The position numbers and the translations under genes are program-made. A stretch of DNA of 64,000 nucleotides from Peteryoungia ipomoeae (GTDB lineage Bacteria > Pseudomonadota > Alphaproteobacteria > Rhizobiales > Rhizobiaceae), in NCBI RefSeq assembly GCF_004912165.1, contig NZ_STGV01000004.1, forward strand, positions 372,001-436,000, in the 5' to 3' direction. Shown piece after piece: positions 21,477-29,784 of the stretch; positions within the stretch are counted from its first letter, which is position 1, and every line of letters begins with the position of its first letter. Below the pieces are notes generated by a model. The model was given only the letters and a program-made list of their open reading frames with translations, did no database searches and was not told the origin of the DNA.

Positions 21477-23213
21477 TCAGCCGCGCGCACCACCCGCCAC
21501 AAGTTTTCGCTCCGGCTCGGTTGCGACAGGCGTCACTCGACGTGCTGGTGCAAGCTTATCGAAAGTTCGTTTCTCAATTCTAAACTGCCCAACGAGATTG
21601 CGCAGGGCGGATGCCTGACTTGCAAGGTTTTCGCTCGCCGCCGTGCTCTGCTCCACCATGATGGCGTTCTGCTGGGTATTGGCATCCATGCCGGTCACGG
21701 ACGCGCCGATAGCCGAAAGGGCGGTTGCCTGTTCTTGGGCAGATCCAACAATTGCAATGACGTTGCCGTTGATCTCCTGAACTTCCGAGACGATCTGCTC
21801 AAGTGCCCGTCCGGTTTCGCCGACGAGTTGCACGCCATTGCGCACATGATCCGAAGAGGCGTTGATCAGTGTCTTGATTTCCTTGGCAGCATTGGCGGAG
21901 CGCTGGGCCAGTTCCCGCACTTCCTGGGCCACAACCGCGAAACCCTTGCCTGCTTCACCCGCGCGAGCAGCCTCGACGCCGGCATTGAGTGCCAGAAGAT
22001 TGGTTTGAAACGCGATGTCGTCGATCACGCCAATGATATTGGAAATTTCCCGGGAGGAATTTTCGATCTGGTCCATCGCATCAATGGCGCTGCGCACCAC
22101 TTCGCCGGATTTCTCGGCGCCGGCCTTGGTCCGGGCGACGAGTTCACCCGCCTCGGATGCACGGCGCGAACTGTCGGTCACGGTGCGGGTTATCTGCTGG
22201 AGAGCGGCTGCCGTTTCCTCTACCGAGGCTGCCTGGACCTCCGTACGTTTTGCCAGATCCGAGCAGGACGCCATGATCTCGCCTGCGCCACCGGCAATAT
22301 TCTCCGTATTGTTGCTCACCGAAGCGATCGTCTGTCGCAGGCGGCAGAGCGTGCCGTTGAAGTCCTTGCGCATGCGCTCGAAGGCAGGCGTGAAGGCAGC
22401 GCCGATTTCACAGGTCAGATCGCCGTCTGCCAAGGCCTCCAGTCCATCTGCAATCGCATCGACGGCATGGATGCGATCGGTGATGTCGGTGGCAAACTTG
22501 ATGACCTTCAGCACCTTGCCATTGTGATCAACGATCGGATTGTAGGAGGCTTGGATCCAGATCTCCTTGCCGCCCTTGCCGATGCGCTTGAACTCGTCCG
22601 TCACGAACTGCCCTTCGGCGAGTGTCTGCCAGAATCCCTGATAAGCGGCGCTCTGTGCATAGGCCGGTTCGCAGAAGATCGAATGATGCCTGCCGACAAT
22701 CTCGGTGAGGTCATAGCCGACCGCTGCGAGAAAATTCTCATTGGCGTTCAGGATCTTGCCCTGCGGCGTAAATTCGATGACCGCCTGGACGCGACCGATG
22801 GCGGCGAGCTTGCCGGCATCTTCGGTCGCCTTGCGCTTTGCCTCGGTGATATCAGCGGCGATCTTGACGATCTTGGTCAGTTTGCTGCCGCGATAGACCG
22901 GGTTGTACGAGGCCTGGATCCAGATCTCGGAGCCGTCCTTGCGCAGGCGTCGGTATTCCCGGCTGTCGAACTGGCCGCGATTGAGATTGGACCAGAATTC
23001 ACGATAGTCGGCGCTTGCAGCATAGGCCGGATCGCAGAAGATCCGGTGATGTTTGCCGCGGATTTCCGCGAGGCTGTAGCCGACTGCGCGACAGAAGTTT
23101 TCATTCGCGTTCTGAATGATGCCATCAGGTGTAAATTCGATGATCGCCTGAGACCGGCTCAGTGCATCGAGAATTGCGTTTGAATCGAAACCGGAAAGAA
23201 AGTTCAGTCGCAC
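21477..23213 (-). CDS. Soluble methyl-accepting chemotaxis protein with two tandem PAS domains
   Basis: The 578-aa receptor has no membrane segment. Two very similar PAS domains occupy about residues 22-125 and 143-246; each has NANENF, HH.IFC.PAYA and EIWIQASYNP. A HAMP-like segment follows (about 248-300), then a long signalling coiled coil with the hairpin tip DIAFQTNLLALNAGVEAARA. No CheR-tethering pentapeptide is seen at the C terminus. A cytoplasmic energy, redox or aerotaxis sensor is likely from this architecture, but no cofactor can be assigned. It is transcribed with cheW. Confidence 0.92.
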   Translation of the reverse strand: MRLNFLSGFDSNAILDALSRSQAIIEFTPDGIIQNANENFCRAVGYSLAEIRGKHHRIFCDPAYAASADYREFWSNLNRGQFDSREYRRLRKDGSEIWIQASYNPVYRGSKLTKIVKIAADITEAKRKATEDAGKLAAIGRVQAVIEFTPQGKILNANENFLAAVGYDLTEIVGRHHSIFCEPAYAQSAAYQGFWQTLAEGQFVTDEFKRIGKGGKEIWIQASYNPIVDHNGKVLKVIKFATDITDRIHAVDAIADGLEALADGDLTCEIGAAFTPAFERMRKDFNGTLCRLRQTIASVSNNTENIAGGAGEIMASCSDLAKRTEVQAASVEETAAALQQITRTVTDSSRRASEAGELVARTKAGAEKSGEVVRSAIDAMDQIENSSREISNIIGVIDDIAFQTNLLALNAGVEAARAGEAGKGFAVVAQEVRELAQRSANAAKEIKTLINASSDHVRNGVQLVGETGRALEQIVSEVQEINGNVIAIVGSAQEQATALSAIGASVTGMDANTQQNAIMVEQSTAASENLASQASALRNLVGQFRIEKRTFDKLAPARRVTPVATEPERKLVAGGARG

Positions 23214-23448
23214 TGCTCTTGTCCTAATATGTCGAGCGGCGGCGCAAGGTCGCTGCCGATTTGTCGTGATACAAATTGTATTTGGTTAAACTTAATGGAG
23301 CCTTCATAGCCATCAGCTCGGGGTGATCCGGCAATGATCCCAAACTGTTCAATTTTAGGTAAAGAAGCCGACTGTTTGTCGCAAATGCGCGAATAGCGGC
23401 TACCGAACCGAAGGGCCCGGGCGTTGCCGCCCCGGCCCAATCCGCGTG

Positions 23449-23889
23449 CTAAAGATTCAGTGCGAGATGCGGTTTCCCATCCGAGGTTCGGCGGGGAGAG
23501 ACGCCTTTGGCGTCGATCGTGCCGTTCACTCTCTGCCGAAAGGCGGAGAAGCTGTCGAAGGTGACAACATCCACCGGCTCATCAAAGTGCAGGCTGATCT
23601 GCCAGTGGGCGCCATCCGACAGCCCGGTCAGCGAGAGAACCCGCCCGCGAAAGCGTTGCCCCAGATAGGTGCCTTCGACAATCGCGCCCACCGTTGTCGG
23701 TGGTACATGCCGGTTATCGTCGCGTGATGCCTGCGCCGCAACCGTGTTCCAGTCGCGGGCGCCGTGGCTCTTCGCCACTAGCTCCAGTGCCTTGCTGTGG
23801 CTGACGGTCATGCCATCAGCCGCCATCGTGGTGCGCAGGCGCTTTGCCTGGGCTTTCAGGTCGTCAATCGAAATATTTGCCATGGTCAT
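23449..23889 (-). CDS. Glyoxalase-related domain small protein, function unknown
   Basis: The product has an N-terminal segment ISIDDLKAQAKRLRTTMAAD, then SHSKALELVAKSHGARDWNT, which I recognise as a glyoxalase-related helical domain found in proteins that also carry plasmid or conjugation links. A beta-rich part follows (YLGQRFRGRVLSL). The start at 23889 (MTMANISI, 146 aa) is the family-like start; the frame is open to a GTG at 24054 that would add 55 residues, and I cannot exclude it. It lies downstream of arginase on the same strand. No catalytic residues are recognisable. Confidence 0.65.
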   Translation of the reverse strand: MTMANISIDDLKAQAKRLRTTMAADGMTVSHSKALELVAKSHGARDWNTVAAQASRDDNRHVPPTTVGAIVEGTYLGQRFRGRVLSLTGLSDGAHWQISLHFDEPVDVVTFDSFSAFRQRVNGTIDAKGVSPRRTSDGKPHLALNL

Positions 23890-24110
23890 GGCGTGCCTCA
23901 TGTCCTGTTCGGCATGCGAAAGGATGATCAAGGTGCCCGCATTGCCCCATTCATGCATGCGCAGGAAGGGCGATTTCAAATGTTCAAGGACTTCACCAAG
24001 GGTTTCCCCGCGGGCGGCCGGCGCCTCTGCCGTGACCCCTAGATGTGGTGTCACGGCCTGACTGTCAAGCTCTCCCTCACCGCGCCTTGAAGGCTGGCCT
24101 TCTGAGGGTG

Positions 24111-25043
24111 TTACGCTGCACGCGTCGGTCGGTCGAGAATGTGCTTGCCAAACAGGCTTGCAGCGAGATCGACCATGATGCGGGCGCTGCGTCCACGATC
24201 GTCGAGGAATGGGTTGAGCTCCACCAAGTCGAGCGAGGAGACGAGACCGGAATCGTGCAGCAGTTCCATGATCAGATGCGCTTCCCGAAAGGTTGCGCCT
24301 CCTGGCACAGTGGTGCCGACACCTGGCGCCACATCCGGGTCGAGGAAGTCGACGTCGAGGCTGACATGCAGAAGCGCGTTCGCCTGGCGCACATCATTGA
24401 GAACCCGCCTGAGAATCGCGCCGATGCCCTCTTCATCGATTGCTCGCATGTCGAAGACATTGACCGCGTTCTCGCGGATGGCGCGGCGCTCTTCGTCATC
24501 AACGGAGCGGATGCCGACCTGGTAGACGTGGCGCGGATCAACCAGCGGCCGGTTCGAGGGAAGGATCGGGGCAAATTCGGCTCTGCCGCAGAAGAAGGCA
24601 ACCGGCATCCCATGGATGTTGCCGGAAGGTGAGGTCTCCGGAGCATTGAAGTCCGAATGCGCATCAAGCCATAGAACGAAGAGCGGGCGACCGACTTCTT
24701 GCGCATGACGCGCCATGCCGGAGACGCTGCCCATAGAGAGGCTGTGATCACCACCAAGCAGAACGGGAACCGAGCCGCGCGCGACGGCTGAGTAAGTTTC
24801 CTGTTCGATGGCGCGCGTGAAGGCTGCGACAACAGGCAGCTTCTTGGCCTTCGGCAGTTCCTCCAGGTCTGTTGCAGGAGCGGGCCTGAGATCGCCTCTA
24901 TCCTCAACGATATAACCGAGGTCAATCATCGCCTGGCTGATCCCGGCGATCCGGAGCGCTGCAGGACCCATGGCACATCCGCCCCGACCGGATCCTTCCT
25001 CCAAAGGCACGCCAATCAGGGTGATGTCAGAGGTTTTGCTCAT
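24111..25043 (-). CDS. rocF: Arginase
   Basis: The 310-aa ureohydrolase cleaves arginine to ornithine and urea. The binuclear Mn site is clear: GGDHSLSMG, WLDAHSDFN and SLDVDFLDPDVAP. The substrate loop segment SGNIHGMPVA is present. It is divergent from an AsnC/Lrp regulator over a 109-bp intergenic region, an arrangement typical of amino-acid-induced catabolic genes. An ornithine cyclodeaminase gene, often next to arginase in rhizobia, is not in this window. Confidence 0.95.
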   Translation of the reverse strand: MSKTSDITLIGVPLEEGSGRGGCAMGPAALRIAGISQAMIDLGYIVEDRGDLRPAPATDLEELPKAKKLPVVAAFTRAIEQETYSAVARGSVPVLLGGDHSLSMGSVSGMARHAQEVGRPLFVLWLDAHSDFNAPETSPSGNIHGMPVAFFCGRAEFAPILPSNRPLVDPRHVYQVGIRSVDDEERRAIRENAVNVFDMRAIDEEGIGAILRRVLNDVRQANALLHVSLDVDFLDPDVAPGVGTTVPGGATFREAHLIMELLHDSGLVSSLDLVELNPFLDDRGRSARIMVDLAASLFGKHILDRPTRAA

Positions 25044-25122
25044 TCTCGCACTCCATATCGGATCGTGTCGCCATTCTCGCCGCAGCTCATGCTGTCAAAA
25101 AGGTGGAAGATCGTCATAAAGC

Positions 25123-25143
25123 GCGATAGTCTTCGCATATCGC
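25123..25143. promoter_or_regulatory. Inverted repeat, candidate operator of the AsnC-type regulator
   Basis: GCGATA at 25123-25128 and TATCGC at 25138-25143 form a six-base inverted repeat with a nine-base spacer, ending 10 bp before the regulator ATG and 80 bp upstream of the arginase start. Spacing would suit a dimer half-turn contact. Only the repeat is seen; binding is inferred. Confidence 0.35.
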
Positions 25144-25152
25144 AACACCACT

Positions 25153-25593
25153 ATGACGTTTTGCTCAATGGATGATCTTGATCGCGACATTCTCGGCGCC
25201 CTGCGCCAAAACGCGCGCCTGCCGGTCGCCTCGCTCGCGGCGATGACGGGAGCGTCGCGCGCAACGGTCTCGGCGCGCATCGACAGGCTCGTCGCCAATG
25301 GCACCATCGCAGCGTTTACGATCCTGACCGGCAAGGAGATCCAGTCGGCGGGCGTGCGGGCCATCGTGATGATCGAGGTGGTCGGCAAGTTTGCCGATCG
25401 CGTGGCGCATCAGCTGCGTGGGCTGCCGCAGGTCAGGGCACTGCATTCCACCAATGGGCGCTGGGACTTTATTGCCGAGCTCGAGGACAAGGATCTCGCC
25501 GGCTTCGACGAAACCTTGCGACGCATCCGCCTGATCGAGGGCATCAATCTGACGGAATCCAGCATTCTCCTGAAAACCAGCAAAATCGGCTGA
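25153..25593 (+). CDS. Lrp/AsnC family transcriptional regulator
   Basis: The 146-aa protein has the AsnC-type helix-turn-helix (LDRDILGALRQNARLPVASL, then GASRATVSARIDRLVANGTI) and a C-terminal ligand-binding RAM domain (ALHSTNGRWDFIAELE). A second ATG at 25168 begins exactly at the family start (MDDLDRDIL) and may be the true one. It is divergent from arginase, so arginine- or ornithine-responsive control of that gene is the likely job, in the way of known Lrp-like arginine regulators. Confidence 0.9.
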   Translation: MTFCSMDDLDRDILGALRQNARLPVASLAAMTGASRATVSARIDRLVANGTIAAFTILTGKEIQSAGVRAIVMIEVVGKFADRVAHQLRGLPQVRALHSTNGRWDFIAELEDKDLAGFDETLRRIRLIEGINLTESSILLKTSKIG

Positions 25594-25596
25594 TCC

Positions 25597-28500
25597 TCAG
25601 TATTCCTTCTCGTAGAAGATGCCGCCGCCGGCACCGCTGCCGCCGGCCTCGCCCTTGAGCTTCACGCCCCGTCCGACATCGAGGTTGATCACGGCCTTGG
25701 CATCGCCGCTCCCCGTCTGCTGCAGCTCGAAATAGGTTCGGTCGTTCAGATATTTGCCGGCGCTGATTGTCGTTTGGCCTGTCTCGTCCGTCGATATGTC
25801 GAGATCGTCGATCCCGAGCGTCGTGCGCAGCGCCTGAAAGAGCGAGGTGCCCCGCCCGCCCGCCAGCTGGGCTGCCGCATCCGCCAACTGCGCGATCTGG
25901 AGGGCAGACAGGCGCGACATGGATTGGCCAAAGAGGATCTGCGCCAGAATCTCGTCCTGCGGCAGGCTTGGCGACGAAGAGAAGGCAACCTGCGGGTCGC
26001 TGGCAAGTCCGGTGAGGTTGATCGTCAGCGTCGCATTGCCGGAAAGCGTCTGCGCTTCAAGATCAAGGATCGGTACCAGATCGCCGCCAAAGGTGATGGT
26101 CGCACGCGTCACGTCCAGTCGGCGGGTCAGGATCTGCATGCGGCCGCGACGAAGTTCAAAGGCACCGGTCACGGACGGTGCTGCCGCCGTTCCCGTGAGC
26201 TGGATGGTGCCGCCGACTTCCGCATCAATGCCACGACCGCGAATGAAGGTTTGCGAAGGGGCGGACAAGGTCAGGTCCAGACGCAAGGGGCTGCTGGAGC
26301 TTCGCCCTTCTGCCGGCCGGTCGTCTCGCTGTTGCCTCAGGATCTGGGGCGGCGCGTTTTTGTGGACGATATCCAGCTCTGCAAGACTTGCCGGACGTCT
26401 TTCGCTCAGCGTGATGGAGGTGCGGTCCAGATTGACGGTGCCGGCCAGCGTCGGGCCGGCGAGCAGGGGGCCGGACAGGGTCAGCCGGGCGTCGGCAGTG
26501 CTGGTCACCGTGTCGCCATCGACATAGACGGCCTTGTCGAGCGCGATCGTGAGTTCGGCTGGCAGGCCAGTGCCCCGGATGTCGATATAGCCGGAGGCAT
26601 TGAGGGTTCCGCCGGTCGCAAAGCTGCCGGTGAGGGCGCCAATCTCGGCGCGACTGCCGGTCAGGTTGATGCTGGTGGTCAGGTTTTCGACAGCGAGATT
26701 GCGCCTCACATCAACGATGCGCGATCCACTGGTCGAGACCGTTCCGGAAATCTCGGGCTGTGCGGCATTGCCGCGGATCGTCAGATCGACTGCCGCTGTG
26801 CCATCGGCCACGAAGCCCTGGTTTGACAGCTGCCCGTTGAGGGCCGAGAGCGGTACGGTGCCGTTGACGCGAAGGTCCAGTGCTGCACCTGTCGCAAGCG
26901 TTACCGCGCCGTTGATGCCGAGGTTGATCCCGCCGCCGGCGATCTGGCTTGTCAGGCCAAGCCTGTTGTCGCGGAAGTCGCCATTGGCGCTGATATCGAG
27001 GGCGGGCAGACCGGCCGCCCGTGTTTGCGCCACCGAAACAGCGCCAAGCGCCAGCCGATAGTCAGCAATCGGGGCCGACGGCGTGCCACGTACCGTGATC
27101 CGTCCGTTGACCGTGCCCTCCGGGGCCGCCGATGGCGCAAATTGTGCGGCAAGCGATGCCGGCAGGTCGGTGATGTCCACCGTCAGATCCAGATCGGCAC
27201 CGGCCCGTCCGTTGATCGTGATGCGGCCATTGCCGGCCCGGATCACCGTCTGGTTCAGTGTGACCCCGCCCTCGAGCAGATTAAGGTCCGTCGGCTGGCT
27301 CAGCGCAAGCGGAATGCCGCGTGGCTGGAGCCTCAACTGGTTGAGCGAGATGGAGAGCCCATCGGTCCCTCGGGTCAACTGTCCCTGCAATTGCGCTGGC
27401 GCACCTTCGAACAGTGCATTCAGATCGAATTGCGTTTTGCCGGCAAGGCTCTGCAGGGTCAGCGCGGCATTTTCCAGCCGGTTGGTGCCTTGGATTGCCG
27501 TGTCTGCCCGGATTGCGCCTTCGGCCGAAAGGGCTGAAAGGTCGTTGATTTTCAGGTCAACGACGGGGTTTTCGATCGTCAGGTCGTCCCGCTTGAGGGA
27601 CGCGCCCCTGGCCTCGACAGTGCCACTGATCGTGCCGCCGGCGTTGTCGAGCGCAATGCTGCCCGTCAGATCGCCCGAGATGTTCTGTCCGGCCAAGGCA
27701 GTCAGGAGGCTCAAATCCGGGAAGTTGAAATCGAGTTTACCCTCGGGCTTGAAGCCGTCGTCAAGCGCAAGCGCGCCGGTCAGCCGATTGGGTCCGATTT
27801 CGAGTGACAGCCCATCGATGGTCGTTTGCCCATTGGCACTTGCCAATCGCGCATCGGCATTTACCGGTTTGCCATCGAGCTGCCCTGTTATTGCCAGCAG
27901 CCCGCTGGGAGCTTCGGGATTGGCAAGGCCAGAGAACTTCAGAGAAAGGTCCTCGACCGGATAGCCAGCGGCCGTTCCCTGTTCGATGACGGCGGTGACA
28001 TCGACTTGCAGCGCCTCCGGTGGGCCGGAACCCGAAAGGTCGAAGGCTGCCGCTCCTTCGGCGTTGTCGATGAAGCTTCCCACATCGTTCAGTCTGCCCG
28101 TCAGGTTGGCCGATATGGCGCCCTGAGGATCGATTGCGAGCGCCCCTTGCGCCGTGCCAAGGCTGGACTGGAGCGCAAGTTCACGGATGCTCACGGCCTG
28201 CGGGGCAGTAAAGTCGATCCGTGCCGAGGCAGAGACCGGCCCGCTGAGCTTTTCACGCAGACCGGGCGGCAGGAGAGCGCTTTCAGCGCTTGCCGCGACC
28301 GTGCCGGAAAAGGCAAGCGTGGCCGGATCGAACGTGCCATCGATTGCGGCGTCCAACCCGCGCGAAGCCAGCGTCAGGCTTTTGATGTCGATCGTCTCGG
28401 CAATCACCAGATCTGCCACGGCGGCCATCGGCGCTTTCACATAGGGGGAAAGCTGCGGGTCCAGTATCTCGGCGCGCTGGATGGTCAGTTCGGCCGTAGC

Positions 28501-29757
28501 GGGGCCCTGGCGGTTCAGAAGGTCAAAAGAAGCGCTCTTGGCGCTAAGAGCCACATCACCGAACCGGCCCTGCGGCAATCGGAGTTCCGCAAGGTCCGCG
28601 TCAACGGCTAGATTGGCCGCTGCCGCGCTGCCGGACACGCTGAGCTCGGCTGCGCGAATGCTTGCGGTTCCCGCGCTAGCCTCGGTTCCGATGGGCAGGT
28701 CGACCGCATCGCCGTTTGCCGCAGCACTGACCTTCAGGTCGTTTTCTCCGTTCGGGTCGTAAGTCCCCTGGGCGGTGATCGTTACGGCACCGCTTGTCAG
28801 GCGCCCGCTATCGATCGTCACAGCACCCGTCTCAGTCAGCCTTGCGGCAACGTCGATTGCCGTTTCCCCGGAAAAGGCGTCGCGGAGGGTTGGCGGCAAC
28901 AGATCGGCAAACATGCCGCCGCCCTTGGCGGTGATGCTGCGTATACCCTCGGTGGAAAGTGTGTGCGTGGTGTCGACCGAAACGGTTTCCACACCGGCAA
29001 GTGAGGCAACCAAGCGGCCTGCCCAATCGTTGAGCGGGCCATCGCCATCCATGCGCAAGGCAAGCGGCGGCCGACCCGGGATGTCGATCAGGTTGCCCAG
29101 AAAGCCGCGGCTCGGTTCCTGATAATCCATGCGGATGCGCAGGCGGTTGTCGTTGGGTGCGTAGAGAATATCGGCAATGGCATTGTTGCCGACATCGTTC
29201 AGCCGCGTTGCCGTAAGCCGGCTCGCAATCGTGTTATCGGCAATGCGCAGCGACCCCTGCGCCGACAGTCCGATCTCCTGCCCGGCAAGGGCCGCCCCAA
29301 GGCTGACCATCGGCAGATCGACGTTGCGCACGTCAATCTCGACGGGCAGGGAGAATGGCTCGTCCTGCGAGGATGATTCTTCGGCGGGCTTATCCGGAGA
29401 CCGCAACACGACAATTTCGTCTGCCTGAATGCGATCGGCGCTAAAACGCCCCTGAAGCAGTTCAAGCGGTGACCACGCCAGCGACAGCCCCTTGATGGTG
29501 GCATAGGTGCCGCGCGTGTCTGCAACCGTCACAGTGTCTATGGTGAAGGGGCTGGAAAGCAGTGGAGAGGGGGCCGAGATTGTAATCTGGCGTTCCTCTG
29601 TCGAAACCAGCGATGCGATGCGGTCGGCGACGAACTGACTTCCGGAGCGGGAAAAACCACCCACCAACAAGACCAGGATCACGAGCGCGACGGCCGCGGC
29701 AATCAATCCGCCAAGCAGGCGGAACGTCCAGACCAATATGCGCTTCATCCAAATCAT
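25597..29757 (-). CDS. tamB: Translocation and assembly module protein TamB
   Basis: The 1386-aa protein starts with a single membrane anchor (WTFRLLGGLIAAAVALVILV) and continues as a very long repetitive beta-helical body of the AsmA/TamB type. The C-terminal DUF490-like region includes GGTIQLTGTAAAPSVTGAFE and SLPQDEILAQILFGQSMSRL. TamB spans the periplasm and works with the outer membrane protein TamA in outer membrane protein insertion or lipid transport. It follows tamA by 27 bp on the same strand, the conserved operon order. Confidence 0.93.
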   Translation of the reverse strand: MIWMKRILVWTFRLLGGLIAAAVALVILVLLVGGFSRSGSQFVADRIASLVSTEERQITISAPSPLLSSPFTIDTVTVADTRGTYATIKGLSLAWSPLELLQGRFSADRIQADEIVVLRSPDKPAEESSSQDEPFSLPVEIDVRNVDLPMVSLGAALAGQEIGLSAQGSLRIADNTIASRLTATRLNDVGNNAIADILYAPNDNRLRIRMDYQEPSRGFLGNLIDIPGRPPLALRMDGDGPLNDWAGRLVASLAGVETVSVDTTHTLSTEGIRSITAKGGGMFADLLPPTLRDAFSGETAIDVAARLTETGAVTIDSGRLTSGAVTITAQGTYDPNGENDLKVSAAANGDAVDLPIGTEASAGTASIRAAELSVSGSAAAANLAVDADLAELRLPQGRFGDVALSAKSASFDLLNRQGPATAELTIQRAEILDPQLSPYVKAPMAAVADLVIAETIDIKSLTLASRGLDAAIDGTFDPATLAFSGTVAASAESALLPPGLREKLSGPVSASARIDFTAPQAVSIRELALQSSLGTAQGALAIDPQGAISANLTGRLNDVGSFIDNAEGAAAFDLSGSGPPEALQVDVTAVIEQGTAAGYPVEDLSLKFSGLANPEAPSGLLAITGQLDGKPVNADARLASANGQTTIDGLSLEIGPNRLTGALALDDGFKPEGKLDFNFPDLSLLTALAGQNISGDLTGSIALDNAGGTISGTVEARGASLKRDDLTIENPVVDLKINDLSALSAEGAIRADTAIQGTNRLENAALTLQSLAGKTQFDLNALFEGAPAQLQGQLTRGTDGLSISLNQLRLQPRGIPLALSQPTDLNLLEGGVTLNQTVIRAGNGRITINGRAGADLDLTVDITDLPASLAAQFAPSAAPEGTVNGRITVRGTPSAPIADYRLALGAVSVAQTRAAGLPALDISANGDFRDNRLGLTSQIAGGGINLGINGAVTLATGAALDLRVNGTVPLSALNGQLSNQGFVADGTAAVDLTIRGNAAQPEISGTVSTSGSRIVDVRRNLAVENLTTSINLTGSRAEIGALTGSFATGGTLNASGYIDIRGTGLPAELTIALDKAVYVDGDTVTSTADARLTLSGPLLAGPTLAGTVNLDRTSITLSERRPASLAELDIVHKNAPPQILRQQRDDRPAEGRSSSSPLRLDLTLSAPSQTFIRGRGIDAEVGGTIQLTGTAAAPSVTGAFELRRGRMQILTRRLDVTRATITFGGDLVPILDLEAQTLSGNATLTINLTGLASDPQVAFSSSPSLPQDEILAQILFGQSMSRLSALQIAQLADAAAQLAGGRGTSLFQALRTTLGIDDLDISTDETGQTTISAGKYLNDRTYFELQQTGSGDAKAVINLDVGRGVKLKGEAGGSGAGGGIFYEKEY

Positions 29758-29784
29758 GCGTCGAACCGTTCTCGTCTGTCGCGG

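Noticed and set aside
23204..23440. 78-codon minus-strand frame upstream of the chemoreceptor
   Set aside because: No good ribosome binding site, overlaps the receptor start and lies where its promoter should be.
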